DNA of 64,000 nt from Oncomelania hupensis. Its lineage: Eukaryota > Mollusca > Gastropoda > Littorinimorpha > Pomatiopsidae. The stretch is from assembly GCA_036898135.1 (NCBI GenBank), contig CM072516.1, positions 58,828,176 to 58,892,175 of the forward strand, given 5' to 3'. Shown here piece by piece: positions 34,960 through 48,367 of this stretch; positions within the stretch are counted from its first letter, which is position 1; the number at the start of each line of letters is the position of its first letter. A program made the position numbers and the translations under genes. The notes beneath the pieces are model-generated. The model was not told where the DNA came from. It made no database searches and saw only the letters and a list, made by a program, of their open reading frames with translations.

Positions 34960-35033
<74 letters not shown>

Positions 35034-35123
35034 GAAAGTGTAGGGTGGGAAGGGACGAAGGGGAAAAAGGAAGGTAAGCAGAAGCCGGGGGATGTAGAGA
35101 ATGAAAGAAGGGGGGTTGTGGGA

Positions 35124-35181
<58 letters not shown>

Positions 35182-35280
35182 AGGGGCGAGGGACAGAAGT
35201 CTTGTGTTGGGGTGGGGGAGCGTTATTAAGGATTGGAGAGAAGAAAAAAAAAAGATGGCTTACCTGGACTAACTAATTAT
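34561..35280 (+). repeat. Purine-rich tract with (GA)n microsatellites
   Basis: About 0.7 kb with almost no pyrimidines on the plus strand, including (GA)n at 34969-35032 and 35128-35182. Capable of triplex formation. No gene. Confidence 0.85.
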
Positions 35281-35950
35281 ATGGGGGGGTTACTATGGCG
35301 TGTGGATGAAAGATCTCTTTCAGTGCTTGGTGAAGGGAAAGTGTGCTATAGGGTCCAAAATGAAAGAGTCAGATTGTCACCAATGTTTTGTTCAATTTTG
35401 TGGTGACAATGAGTCTTCTTGGGAAATTGCATTGTTGTTTCATTAAACACTACGATAATCATAATGGCCAATCGCTGGTCAAACCGACCGGTAAGTTAGT
35501 TTGTTGTTTATTTATTTAAGTTAAAGTCTATTCACCGAAGTGGTTTTAGACTAGGGAGGGGGGGGGAGGGGAAGAAGGAAAAAAGGAGGAGGTGGGATGG
35601 AGAGATGAGAATGGGGAGGGGGGGGGGTGCGACCGACTTGTAAGCTTTCCATTTTTAACGTCTCTTCTTTGTGGTGTCAACAAACAACTGTGCCTAGTGC
35701 ACACCCAATTCGCTGCTTTGCTAATTTTTGAACCCACCTTGATGCTATTAAATTAATAGATTCATTAGCAAAAGACATGTATGGGTGAGTATCTTTTTTT
35801 TTTAAAAACAGGTTAATTTTGGGAGCTTACTCTTAGCTTTGTTCTGGTGTAGGGCAACATAAATTGCGAATTTGAAAAAAAAAAAAAAAGGTCTATGACG
35901 CTGACATGTGAAATCTTTGTACTCTTTGATGACTAGCAGGAGCGGGATGA
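35281..35950. other. Intergenic, no gene seen
   Basis: Unique-looking sequence with G-runs near 35555-35630. No supported gene. Confidence 0.45.
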
Positions 35951-37974
<2,024 letters not shown>

Positions 37975-38465
37975 TAAAGAACCTACTCTATAAGCATTTA
38001 AACTAAACTGTAAAAGTGAAAATGTTAAATCGTGGGTATGTGTATCCTTTAAAGGAACAAACAATAGACTGCAAATAGACCATACCACGCTCATAAATCT
38101 ATACTCGTCATAACATCTGCGTAAAAAAAACCGTACCCGTAACCCGTTGGCTTTTGCAAAATAGATTTTAAGTTGTCTCTTAAATCGGCGGCATTCTTAG
38201 TTTAAGAATAAATTGCAACTAGATCGTATGATTATATTCCGTAAATCTAATCTTCATAACTCCTGCATAAAAAATACTTAACATTCCTAACCCGTTAACA
38301 CTTAAAATAGACTGTAAATGCTCTCAGAACTCTGCGGTACGTCTACCCTTTAAGAATCAAAGAATAGACTGCAAACAGACCGTGACTACTTCGGTAAACT
38401 CCTGTGTAAGGATTGTAAAGAATGTACCCTGTTGGAGCACTTAAAATAGATTGCACATTAATGGT
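37975..38465 (+). repeat. Degenerate tandem repeat, period about 152 bp, about three units
   Basis: Two landmarks recur at regular spacing. TTTAAxxAxxAAAxxATAGACTGCAA-like blocks lie at about 38047, 38200 and 38352. CCCGTTxxC ... AAAATAGA-like blocks lie at about 38138, 38286 and 38425. Identity between units is low, so the array is old. Confidence 0.55.
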
Positions 38466-38484
38466 CTATAAACTCGACAGTAGT

Positions 38485-38945
38485 CTATCCTATCCTATAC
38501 TATCCTATCCCGTAACTCTGAAGTCGTTGGGGCACCACAGACGATCGGTTAACCAGCATACTCCATCTTTCCCTGTCCTCAGCTACCCTGATGGCTTCGC
38601 TCAATGTCAAGCCAGTTCATTCTCGAATGTTGTTATCCAACCTCTTTTTCGGTCTCCCTTCTCTTCTACCTCCTTCCACTGTGCCTTGCAGGATGGTCTT
38701 TGCAAGGCCTGATGCTCTGGTGACGTGGCCATACCATCGGAGTTTCCGTTTCTCCACCACTGTGAGCAGGTCACCGTGTCGTCCAAATGCTTGTATGATG
38801 GTTTGTCGGACTTCGTCGTTGGTGATTTTCTGGGTATAGGAAATGCCCAGAAGCCTTCTGTAGCACCTCATCTCCATGCTTTGTATTCTTCGTGGGTCTG
38901 TTTCGCAAGCGTACAGGAAGATGGAGATGACAAGGGAGCGCATTG
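38485..38945 (-). mobile_element. LINE family A, copy A6
   Basis: Minus-strand 3' end of the LINE with a (GGATA)n tail at 38485-38511 and the C-terminal coding block (LRWYGHVTRASGLAKTILQG within 38617-38943). It has a short deletion in the CETWTL region and shows no A-to-G excess. Its 5' end runs into a (TATTG)n tract. Confidence 0.8.
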
Positions 38946-39020
38946 TATTGTATGGTATTGTATTATATTATATTGTGTTGTATTGAATTGTATTGTATTA
39001 TATTGTATTGTATTGTATTG
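38946..39020 (+). repeat. (TATTG)n microsatellite, left part
   Basis: An imperfect pentanucleotide tract. It resumes at about 39314-39335 after the 5S-derived SINE, so the SINE sits inside it. Confidence 0.8.
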
Positions 39021-39313
39021 TGGGGTGTCGGATAGCGCAGTGGTTGGAGCACTCGCTACTGTGTCGCAAGTTAAGCACCGTCCAGTGCGGTTAGCACTTG
39101 GATGGGTGACCGCAAAACGTGAAGCGACAAATAACAACGCCCCCAGTTGACTCAACTGTGACTGAGTTCCTACTCTCTTAAGGGTGGGGAAGGTAAAGCA
39201 GCGAGGGAGAGAGATGGGCATCACCCTCATTACGTTGGCCCAGGATAAGTGTGATCTTCAACATCACACTCCCCTACGGCCACAAGGCTATGGGACTACC
39301 TTTACCTTTACCT
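39021..39313 (+). mobile_element. 5S-rRNA-derived SINE (SINE3-like)
   Basis: Positions 39068-39112 match the internal control region of 5S rRNA (AAGTTAAGCACCGTCCAGTG, then GGTTAGCACTTGGATGGGTG and ACCGC). A SINE body of about 200 bp and a (TTTACC)n tail at 39296-39313 follow. Animal 5S genes have this box but not the tail, so this is a SINE and not an rRNA gene. RNA polymerase III (TFIIIA-type) transcription is expected from family knowledge. Confidence 0.75.
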
Positions 39314-39335
39314 TTTATTGTATTGTATTGTGCGT

Positions 39336-39680
39336 AATCCTCTGGTTAAATACTTATCAGTCTTCGTCGGTGTTTGGAAAGAACGGCGCTCGTCAGTTCA
39401 ACAGATTAGAAGAGCTGCAGCATTTTCTCGCTTTGGTATCGTCCCCTTGTCGGCCTTGGAGCTGGCGAGAAATTGCACAGAGGGCACAAGAGGCCATTTG
39501 TAAGGGTAGGGTCATCAAGAGAAGGATGAAAAATTGGAAGGGGGACGTACAAGAAATGAAAAGGAATGGATGAAAACAGTGGGAGGGTCCCGAGGGAGCG
39601 AGGAACGACGAAAGCAATTCAATTCCCCATCTGATAAAAAGCTGAAAGGCCGGTAATCATAACCGACACAGCTATAGCAA

Positions 39681-39724
<44 letters not shown>

Positions 39725-39739
39725 TCACACAGCTCCTTG
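39336..39739. other. Intergenic with (CT)n tract
   Basis: A (CT)n run at 39685-39722. A frame at 39318-39573 has no domain. No gene supported. Confidence 0.45.
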
Positions 39740-39895
39740 TCCTTAGCCTGGGTGCTGGGATCGCTGGGACACCGCCCGCACGTGCTCTGAACCCATGGCA
39801 ACATGGCCACGTGGACCCGGCTCGGCCAATCAGAAAGAGCAGATGCGGCACGCGCCCGCACGCGCCACGAGGTCAGGATCTTTTGCGGTGTCCTC
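39740..39895. promoter_or_regulatory. CpG-rich promoter-like patch with E-boxes, X-box-like and CCAAT motifs
   Basis: Within 70 bp lie GCACGTGC, CCATGGCAACATGG (half of an RFX X-box in inverse), GGCCACGTGG and CGGCCAATCAG. Such clustering suggests a promoter or enhancer, but I find no adjoining exon. Confidence 0.35.
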
Positions 39896-40654
39896 TTAAA
39901 AGTTGGGACATGATTTTTTTTTGGGGGGGAGGCACGCAACTTCGAGGACAGGCCGATAAAACAGTAATAGTAAAATACCAGAGAGAGAGAGAGACCTAGA
40001 AACCTAGGACTGAGTGGTGACGGCACGATAAAGCTACAATATAGAACTCAATTTGGGGCGTTCAGGACCTGTGAGTGTCATTCTCGCCACCCTGGGACGT
40101 TCAAACAGAAGTGATGGCGCAGTTATTGATGGTGGGGCAACACAGAGATGTGCGTGGTTCCTTAATAAGATGAGGGCTCAGGGTCGAGAGGTTATGATGT
40201 TTATGTAGCTCGTAAAATCGGTGGATGGTATAGCCGGGTGGGCAAAAAAGAAGGGTGTAAAAACAGCGGAGGTGGTGGTGGGATGGGTAAGAGATGGGAG
40301 GATGGGGGAGATTATCAAAGTGGACGTTTAAAATGGTGCGGGTATGTGTGTGGGGTGTGTGTGTGTGTGTGTGTATGTGTTGCGAATAAGTTTGTTTGCG
40401 TGTGTTTGTGTGTGTGTGTGGGTGATTGCGTGTTTGTGTGGGTATAAATACGTATGTGCGTGCGTGATTGTGTGTGTGCGTGCGTGCGTGCGTGCAAACG
40501 TCATCTCTATTCCAGAACTTCTCCCAACTCCCAACCCCTTTCTATCTTATCTCATCTGTCTCAAACTATTGGGACTACACTGGCGCGAGCATAACTCAGG
40601 ACACTGCTCTATATCATTTATTTACGTATTTATTTATTTACTCGTTCTTATCTA
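39896..40654. other. Intergenic with (TG)n tract
   Basis: Interrupted TG/CG tract at 40344-40495. No gene. Confidence 0.5.
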
Positions 40655-40960
40655 GACCTTTTCCAGCTCAAGAGCTGCTCAAGGCGCTGATCGATACAGG
40701 ATCTAACTCAAACAGCCCGAGGAGCCCACTTGCAGCCCTTGGGCGCATTGTCTGACGTCCAGACAACTCAGCACAATCCTGAGCAACCGAATAAAGGGGA
40801 GAAGGGACCTAGTGCTTGCTTTGTGTATTTGTGTCGCCGGCACTCACCTATCTAGAACATGAGCGTCAGAATCTTTAAAGTCCGTGCAATGGAATGCGTG
40901 CGTGCACAGACTTGACCTTGGTTTATACTCTCATTCGAGGGAGCATAATATATAGGTTCA

Positions 40961-40962
<2 letters not shown>
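40655..40962 (-). mobile_element. SINE family S1, inverse, 5' part lost
   Basis: Minus-strand match to the S1 body: AGCGCCTTGAGCAG, then AGATCCTGTATCGA, then GACGCTCATGTTCTAG. Its head end runs into 40963-41165 rather than a complete tRNA head. Confidence 0.75.
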
Positions 40963-41038
<76 letters not shown>

Positions 41039-41165
41039 CATCATCATTATCACTAGTATTATTATCATCATTAGTATTAGTATTATTAGCATCATCATCA
41101 TCATTAGTATTAGAATTATTAGCATCATCATCATCATTAGTATTATTATCATCATTAGTTTTAGT
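40963..41165 (+). repeat. (ATT)n with ATC/AGT variants
   Basis: About 75 bp of pure ATT then about 125 bp of mixed ATT, ATC and AGT triplets with an internal repeat of about 45 bp. Confidence 0.85.
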
Positions 41166-42179
41166 ATTATTATGAAATCCAGTTTGAAAAACTCTTCTTA
41201 CTTACTGATTAATGAAACTCGCGATAGATTTTGTTTTGTTGTTGTATTTGTTGAATAAATATGAATTATTCATTCAATCATTCTTTCATTCATCAATATA
41301 ATCATTTAAAGAATATAAATTGACAGTAATGTTTGAGGTCCATTTACAGATAAAGAGACAATAAATTATTTGTGGGAACAATACTTTAGTTCATTAATGT
41401 GTCTTATTTTACACATTCCGTAACAGTTTAATCCTTTTAAAAAAAAAAAGAAGTTTAATTCATTAATTCATTCAGTCAGTCCGTAAGTCAGCCCAAAGAC
41501 AAGAAACTGACAATAATGCATGAACTCAATTTAGAAGAAAAGAAACACGTCAATTCTTTTTGAGACAAACAAAATCGACAATAATTGCCTATCTTGAAGC
41601 AAGCAGAAGCAATTTCAAACTAATGAAGCAAATATAATTGCTTGACATGTCTGACAATAGGGAAGAACGAAGACAAATGGATCAGCAGAAGGAGGGGGGA
41701 AATTGGGGGGATGGGGAAAAGCTAAAAAAGGGTTTCAAAGGGTTAAACCAAAAAAAAAAAAAAGGTCGGCATTTCAGTTAGTCATCACTGATGACTCCCA
41801 TCTGTACCCAGATAAGTTTGGGTGTCCTGGTTTCACTAGAAACTCCGAATGGCGACGGATGGGAGCCCGTGTCAGGCGGATGCTCACATCTTGTGCCTGA
41901 ATGCGTGTTGTGACAATCGACCAGACGCATAATGAATCCTCCCTGCACAGGGAGAAGTCATTGATTTCGTCTCCGATTTCCTCTACATTTCCTGACTGGG
42001 ACTAAAATGGGAGGTGTCCCTGGAGGTTTTTCGTCAGTGTGTTTATTTATAAAGTATGAACCCGACATAACCCGTTTCTATAGTATGGTCTGGTAACTTG
42101 TAAGGTGACTATACTATAAGGTATTGTTTCTTTAAATAGTGTAAGGCAATATGTCGGAGCGGTTTTTTTAATGGGTAAA
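41166..42179. other. Intergenic, no gene seen
   Basis: No supported gene or repeat in about 1 kb. Confidence 0.45.
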
Positions 42180-43735
42180 ACTCGGTTAAACAGTTTCTAC
42201 TCTAACGCTAGTGTAAGCCAAAATATGTAACGTAAGGCGGTATCTGTTATCAGTTTAGTTAAAACAGTATATGCACCAGACAATACCGCTTAAAACAGTT
42301 TGCGTTTCATTCTAACTCAGTTAAAACAGTCTCTGTATCACGTGGCATTAATTAAAACAGTGTGCGTTCCATGCTAGTTCAGGGGAAACGGTCTCTTTTC
42401 CATGCTAGCAGTTAGAGCAGTCTGTGTTTCCTATGAACTTGGTTAAAACAATCTCTTTCCTTTTGTTAAAACAGTCTATGTTCCATGCTAACTCAGTTAA
42501 AACAGCCTCTGTTCCATGCTAACTCAGCTAAAATAGTGTCTGTTCCATGCTAACTCAGTTAAAATAGTGTATATTCCATGCTAACTCAGTTAAAACAGCA
42601 TCTGTTCCATGCTAACTCAGCTAAAATAGTGTCTGTTCCATGCTAACTCAGTTAAAATAGTGTATATTCCATGCTAACTCAGTTAAAACAGACTCTGTTC
42701 CATGCTAACTCAGCTAAAATAGTGTATATTCCATGCTAACTCAGTTAAAACAGACTCTGTTCCATGCTAACTCAGCTAAAATAGTGTCTGTTCCATGCTA
42801 ACTCAGTTAAAATAGTGTCTGTTCCATGCTAACTCAGTTAAAACAGCCTCTGTTCCATGCTAACTCAGTTAAAACAGCCTCTGTTCCATGCTAACTCAGG
42901 TAAAATAGTGTCTGTTCCATGCTAACTCAGTTAAAACAGCCTCTGTTCCATGCTAACTCAGTTAAAACAGCCTCTGTTCCATGCTAACTCAGTTAAAATA
43001 GTGTCTGTTCCATGCTAACTCAGTTAAAATAGTGTCTGTTCCATGCTAACTCAGTTAAAACAGCCTCTGTTCCATGCTAACTCAGGTAAAATAGTGTATA
43101 TTCCATGCTAACTCAGTTAAAACAGCCTCTGTTCCATGCTCACTCAGCTAAAATAGTGTCTGTTCCATGCTAACTCAGTTAAAATAGTGTTTGTTCCATG
43201 CTAACTCAGTTAAAACAGCCTCTGTTCCATGCTAACTCAGTTAAAACAGCCTCTGTTCCATGCTAACTCAGTTAAAACAGCCTCTGTTCCATGCTAACTC
43301 AGGTAAAATAGTGTATATTCCATGCTAACTCAGTTAAAACAGCCTCTGTTCCATGCTAACTCAGGTAAAATAGTGTATATTCCATGCTAACTCAGTTAAA
43401 ACAGCCTCTGTTCCATGCTAACTCAGCTAAAATAGTGTCTGTTCCATGCTAACTCAGGTAAAATAGTGTCTGTTCCATGCTAGCTCAGCTAAAATAGTGT
43501 ATATTCCATGCTAACTCAGCTAAAATAGTGTATATTCCATGCTAACTCAGTTAAAACAGCCTCTGTTCCATGCTAACTCAGCTAAAATAGTATCTGTTCC
43601 ATGCTAACTCAGCTAAAATAGTGTATATTCCATGCTAACTCAGCTAAAATAGTGTATATTCCATGCTAACTCAGTTAAAACAGCCTCTGTTCCATGCTAA
43701 CTCAGGTAAAATAATGTCTGTTCCACGGTCCATCA
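42180..43735 (+). repeat. 31 bp minisatellite, about 40 units, with degenerate start
   Basis: The unit begins TTCCATGCTAACTCAG and continues in one of three forms (TTAAAACAGCCTCTG, CTAAAATAGTGTCTG or TTAAAATAGTGTATA). The forms alternate in blocks, so larger multi-unit duplications have occurred. From 42180 to 42470 units are shorter and diverged, and 42471-43730 is regular. No spacers, so not CRISPR. Confidence 0.95.
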
Positions 43736-44735
43736 TTTAAAATAGTTCACCTCCCATTTTGGCTTAGCTCAGTAAAACAACAATCTCCGTTCCATCAATG
43801 CTACTTGTTTGTGTTATGAATTACAGGACTATTATAGTCCTTCGGCACCGGATGTCAAGCAAGGTTCAGTGCTAAATAATCTCATTGGACTGCTTCAACA
43901 GTTTTTGTTTTTGTGTTGATTCTCCTATTTCCTCTCTTGGGTAAACAGTGAAGTCAAAAGTTTAATGAAATTCCCTGCAAACCCTGCCATCAACTTCCCC
44001 CACCCCCATTTTCCTCTTCTCCCCTCTACTCTCCCCTCGTTACCCCTCCCCCCCAATCACCTTTTTTTGTTTTCCCTTGTAGATTTAAAGTCCGCAGCTA
44101 GCCTGTAAGTCACAGTGAACTCTACCGGTTTAAAATAAACAAGGGCCTCCTAGTAAGGGATTTAACAGTGTAGCAACAGAAAGTGCCGCTAAAAAACAAG
44201 TTTCCACCAATAAGACTCCACCATCGTACCCGCCAATGCCGAGGGTAATCAGGATTTTCTATTCCTCGGTGTTGTTCAAGGTTTCTTCTGGGGAGACACT
44301 AACCTTTTGATTCAGATAATAGTGTAGTGGTACGACCACCCCTACTCTGTCAACCTGCCGGCAGACTATCCACACCACCTGCCTCAACTAGGAGGATCAA
44401 AGGCAAGTAGCCGCCAGGTCGACAAGGAGGGGTGAGGAGGGGTTGGGTGGGGGGAATATAGGGGGTGATTTGAAACCGTTTTGCCTCGCCGCCTGTCTTT
44501 GGTGGAGCCACGTGGGCCGAGTTTAAAGCACCCAACCATGGCCTTGTGACAGACAGGTGGATTGAGAAGTACACGAGAAATAATTGTATAGACGGGAGGC
44601 CTGATGGAAGAGGCTACCTGAGGGGGTCAAGTTAGATAGTAGTAATGGTGATAGCAAGCAACGAACGAATATACAATATACCAGCTGTTTCACGTTCTAG
44701 TTTTAAATGCAGAAACGGGAGGGGGGGGGGGAGTG
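43736..44735. other. Intergenic, no gene seen
   Basis: No supported gene or repeat in about 1 kb. Confidence 0.45.
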
Positions 44736-44930
44736 GAGTGGTGTGTGTGTGTGTGTGTGCGTGCGTGTGTGTGTGTTTGTGATAGCGCGTACGCGCGCGA
44801 GTGTACCATGAATCGCCGTGAGATTATGTGCCCTAAATAAATCGTTTGTATTTGTTTCTTCTTCTTCTTCTTCTTCTTCTTCTTCTTCTTCTTCTTCTTC
44901 TTCTTCTAGCATAGGATAGGATAGGATTAT

Positions 44931-45017
<87 letters not shown>

Positions 45018-45041
45018 AACAACAACAACAACAAGATCGTC

Positions 45042-45133
<92 letters not shown>

Positions 45134-45135
45134 CA
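44736..45135 (+). repeat. (TG)n, (TTC)n, (GGATA)n, (CAT)n, (CAA)n and (TTA)n cluster
   Basis: Six simple repeats in 400 bp. The (GGATA)n at 44911-44930 equals the LINE family A tail and may be the only remnant of an insertion. CAT at 44934-45015 and TTA at 45044-45133 are long and nearly perfect. Confidence 0.9.
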
Positions 45136-45387
45136 ATGCGTAGGTGTATGTATGCGCTTACAAAGGTGGGTACGCGTATTTTTAGGGTGAGAGGAAGGTG
45201 GATGGGTGAATGGTTCTCACATTAATGTGATAGGAAAGTGGTCAGATGGCGGTGATTTGAATATCACATTGTCTCTGGTTTGACAGACGGACGTTTATTG
45301 CTGTGCAGCTGCTTATCTAGAAAGCCCTGGTTGCCAGTTAAGTTGGCTAACATCTCTCATGCGACTGTAGTACAAGGAGGGTTCGTT

Positions 45388-45433
45388 CGTTTATTAGATT
45401 ATAGTCCCCGGACACTTGCACATATATGGGACT
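45388..45433 (-). mobile_element. 3' fragment of SINE family S4
   Basis: Matches the S4 end (AGATTATAGTCCCCGGACAC) with the adjacent TCGTTCGTTTATT tail. Truncated. Confidence 0.5.
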
Positions 45434-45474
45434 ACAAGGAGGGGTTGATGAACAGTCTACTATAGGGAGAAGTA

Positions 45475-46006
45475 CGAGGGCAGTCCGATAAGTACTTAAC
45501 CTCACCGCCCGATGGCGCCAGTATCGCAAGAGCAATTGACTATCGTGTAGTACATTCTCGTAGACCACTACTTTCGAAATTTTAGCCGGATCGGACTCGT
45601 AGTTTTATTTTGACCGCGTGTGGAAGCGGGCGTGTCTGCGGATTTTATAAAAATGGAAAAAGAGCAATATCGATCCGTCGGTGATTCGATTCTTGTTTTT
45701 GGAAGGGAAATCGCGCAGCGAAATCGAAGAGCGTTTGGCCCCGTGCGACTTCGTTTTGTTTCCAAACTTAAAAAAGTCACTCCCCAGGCAGAAATTTGAG
45801 TCGAATGAGGAGGTCATCGCCGCCACGGAGGCCTTTGCAGACCTCGAGAAAACGTATTTTCCAGACGGGTTAAAGAAGTTGGAGCATCGCTGGGTCAAGT
45901 GTATCCAACTAAAAAGAGACTATATTTTAAAAAAAATAAACCGCCACTTTTTTTTAAATTTTCGTGTTTTTTTTTTTGTAGGCTAAGTACTTATTGGACC
46001 ATCTCG
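45475..46006 (+). mobile_element. Internally deleted mariner-type transposon
   Basis: The ends at 45475-45498 and 45984-46006 are inverted copies (CGAGGGCAGTCCGATAAGTA against CGAGATGGTCCAATAAGTA on the other strand) and the element is flanked by TA on both sides (45473-45474, 46007-46008), as in Tc1/mariner. At 532 bp it is well short of a full mariner (about 1.3 kb). What remains is a transposase start (MEKEQYRS, then a slip into IRFLFLEGKSRSEIEERL) fused to the C-terminal part (DFVLFPNLKKSL to HRWVKCIQLKRDY, 45740-45925). The catalytic DDD region is gone. It can only move if a related transposase is supplied. Confidence 0.85.
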
Positions 46007-46252
46007 TATGTAGGTAGGACTGAATGGAGGGGTCGAGTTGGCTATTAGACTGCTACCAAACGAGCAAGAGATTACGATACTTTGATTGGGGGTCGGATGA
46101 GGTTGGATATAACATGTTGTTTCATGTTGCAGCGGGTATGATACAGTTTAGTAACTTTGGAACTTTGTCCTTTTCTTTATAACCTAAACCGAGCACATTT
46201 TCAACAACATCAATAAAACTTAGGCTCATAGACCAAGGGGGTAAGGGTGCAG
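46007..46252. other. Spacer, no feature seen
   Basis: Short unique-looking spacer between the mariner and the S3 SINE. Confidence 0.4.
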
Positions 46253-46487
46253 ATGAACATTGAGGATTAACGTCTACACCCACCATTGGCGATATGGCAG
46301 ACGGGGATAACCATCCCAGGGAAAGAGGGGTTGGGACCTGAATAAACACTGACCCACCAAAGCAATCATACTGCTAAAATGGACAGTGAAAAAGGCCACA
46401 TTTTATATCGCCCACCACGGGATTCGAACCTGGGTCATCGGTGTGCCAGGCGAACGCTCTACCAATTGAGCTACGGCGGTGGGACAG
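46253..46487 (-). mobile_element. tRNA-derived SINE, family S3
   Basis: On the minus strand the head reads GTAGCTCAATTGGTAGAGCG (A box) and GGTTCGAATCC (B box), about 45 bp apart, as in a tRNA. The T stem has mismatches and the acceptor stem does not pair properly, so it is a SINE head and not a working tRNA gene. The body is shared with 32655-32870 and with the fragment at 48368-48447. Confidence 0.7.
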
Positions 46488-46889
46488 GGGTGCAGAGGTG
46501 GTGTGGGGACATTTTAGCCAAATAGGGAGAGAGTGCGGGGTGGGTGGGTGAAGGATGACTACAAAAGAAAGAAACTTCCACACACAAAAAAAACTTTAAA
46601 CAGAACCAACAAGGAAGTAGGCTATTAGGAAGAACAGTCATTAGATACAATACAATTACTTTCATATAAAATTTGGGGAGAAAACAAAAAACCCACACCG
46701 TCCGGCAGCAAGACCATAAACCGTGAAAGTCGTTTGGACGGCGAAAGTTTAAAAAAAAGAGTAGTGGTTACGGAAGGGGTGGTGGGTGGGAAGACGAACA
46801 AGAATAAAACAAAACGAAGAAGCCTGGATAAATTTATTGTTTCAACAATTGCTGACAGTTTGTGTTTGTTTTCGTTTCATTAGTTTAGA
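46488..46889. other. Intergenic, no gene seen
   Basis: No supported gene. Confidence 0.4.
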
Positions 46890-47180
46890 GGAACAGCGGA
46901 ACCGCGACTCATGTTTTCAGAAGTCCGACCAATGTCAGTTTCCACTTCGGAGCTTCCTCGGGTAACGGGGACGAAAACAGTCGACTTCCACCTCGGAGGT
47001 GTTCGGGTGACGGGACGACACTTTGGAGGCTTCCGACCTCTTTCCGATCTTCACGCTACAAGAGCTCGCACCTGCGCGTGCGAGGCTCGTGACGGCCACG
47101 CGCTCATTTGACTGGTTGCTGTTGTCAATGGTCATTTGACGGTGGAGCGGGCATAATTAAAAGTTAGGCGCCGACGTCAT
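46890..47180. promoter_or_regulatory. CpG-rich promoter-like patch
   Basis: CpG-rich with GACCAATGTC near 46926-46935 and a CRE-like GACGTCAT at 47173-47180. Repeated TTCCACTTCGGAG/TTCCACCTCGGAG blocks occur at 46940 and 46987. No exon recognised on either side. Confidence 0.3.
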
Positions 47181-47921
47181 ATTCATAACTCTAACAGCAC
47201 TCCAGAGATCGAAAGTCATTGTGCTTATGTACATACTTCATTAATTTGACTCTGTACTGCATGTACAATATTAACATTATTCAGACTGATTTGTATCCCG
47301 CTGCCATTCTCTCCTCTTTTGTCTCTGTCTGATCCGTAAGTGTATACACGGCTGTAAATATTTATACTGTTTTCCTCCTGGGCCTAACCGGGCATATAAA
47401 TAGCTGTGAATAGGTTTTTGCTATTCTATTTCTGTCTTTTTTTGTAATTTGTGTACATAGTTGTAAATAGTCTATTTCTGTCTTTTTTGTAATTTGTGTA
47501 CATAGTTGTAAATAGTTTGTACCTTTACTGTTCCGTCTTTTGGTGTATTGTAGCAAAAGCGATGTTTTATCATGTGCATGTATTTATATGTAATAACTAT
47601 GTAAAGCGTGGTGAGTCTGGTCATAGGCTGGAGTACGCTATATAAAAATCCGTTATTATTATTATTACAATAGCTATTGAGTACAACAGAGTAAATTATA
47701 CAGAGCAGAGATGGCGGAATCGCCCCATGCGTGAAAGCTTTCTGCACAAACGCTGCAGGTGTGCTTCTGCTGCACGTGAGAGAACTACGGTTAATTTTAA
47801 TAGCACTTACAGAAGAAGAAGCAAAGGAAACAACTTTACAACGTTTTGTTTGTTTGTATGTAGATTATAGTCTACAGAAGAAGAAGCAAAGGAAACAACT
47901 TTACAACGTTTTTTTTTTTTT
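47181..47921. other. Intergenic with short direct repeats
   Basis: A block of about 45 bp (CTATTTCTGTCTTTTT ... GTACATAGTTGTAAATAG) is repeated at 47424-47470 and 47471-47516. A flank of about 34 bp (AGAAGAAGCAAAGGAAACAA ...) occurs at 47813-47846 and 47876-47909 on either side of a 29 bp S4 end fragment, as a long target duplication would. Confidence 0.6.
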
Positions 47922-48112
47922 GCATGTAGATTATAGTCACACGACACTTTCGCATATAGGTGACTACTGGACCTATTTATACTGACACCAGCGGGCCAGT
48001 TGTTGGTAAAGGGGAAAATAATATGATCACACGATGACCAATCCGGGATTCGAACCAGCGACCTTTCGGTTACTAGCAAGACGCACTTACCAACTGAGCT
48101 ACCCGGCCCCAC
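47922..48112 (-). mobile_element. tRNA-Thr-like SINE, family S4, copy 1
   Basis: On the minus strand the head reads GGGTAGCTCAGTTGGTAAGT (A box), an anticodon-loop-like CTAGTAA (AGT, threonine) and GGTTCGAATCC (B box). A body of about 110 bp and a poly(A)-like tail follow. The copy at 48476-48667 is almost identical, with only a few differences seen by eye. Short 3' fragments are at 795-828, 14858-14905, 45388-45433 and 47847-47875. Confidence 0.8.
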
Positions 48113-48367
48113 TAACAACGTTTTGTCAAGTCCTTTGTCCCTTATTCCGCTCGCCAGCAGTTACTTTTCTAAACATATTGTAAATAAAAACCTGTTCAAA
48201 ACTACCAAAACTGCAACCCTAGAATTGTTTAACTATTTTTGGCAACGATTTCTCTTTCAGAAAGTTAGGTCTTTTTCTGTTGCCAGCCAGTGAAATTGTA
48301 TATACTTTTTTGTCGCATGAAGTTGTTTTTCCTGAATACTTCATTCAGGTCTCTTCTCATGCTTGAA

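Noticed and set aside
39068..39112. 5S rRNA gene
   Set aside because: Only the internal control region is conserved, and a SINE body and (TTTACC)n tail follow.
46415..46487. Functional tRNA gene on the minus strand
   Set aside because: A and B boxes are present, but the T stem has mismatches and the acceptor stem does not pair; sequence continues into a SINE body shared with other loci.
47922..48112. Functional tRNA-Thr gene
   Set aside because: Two near-identical copies share a 110 bp non-tRNA body and A-rich tails, which marks a SINE.
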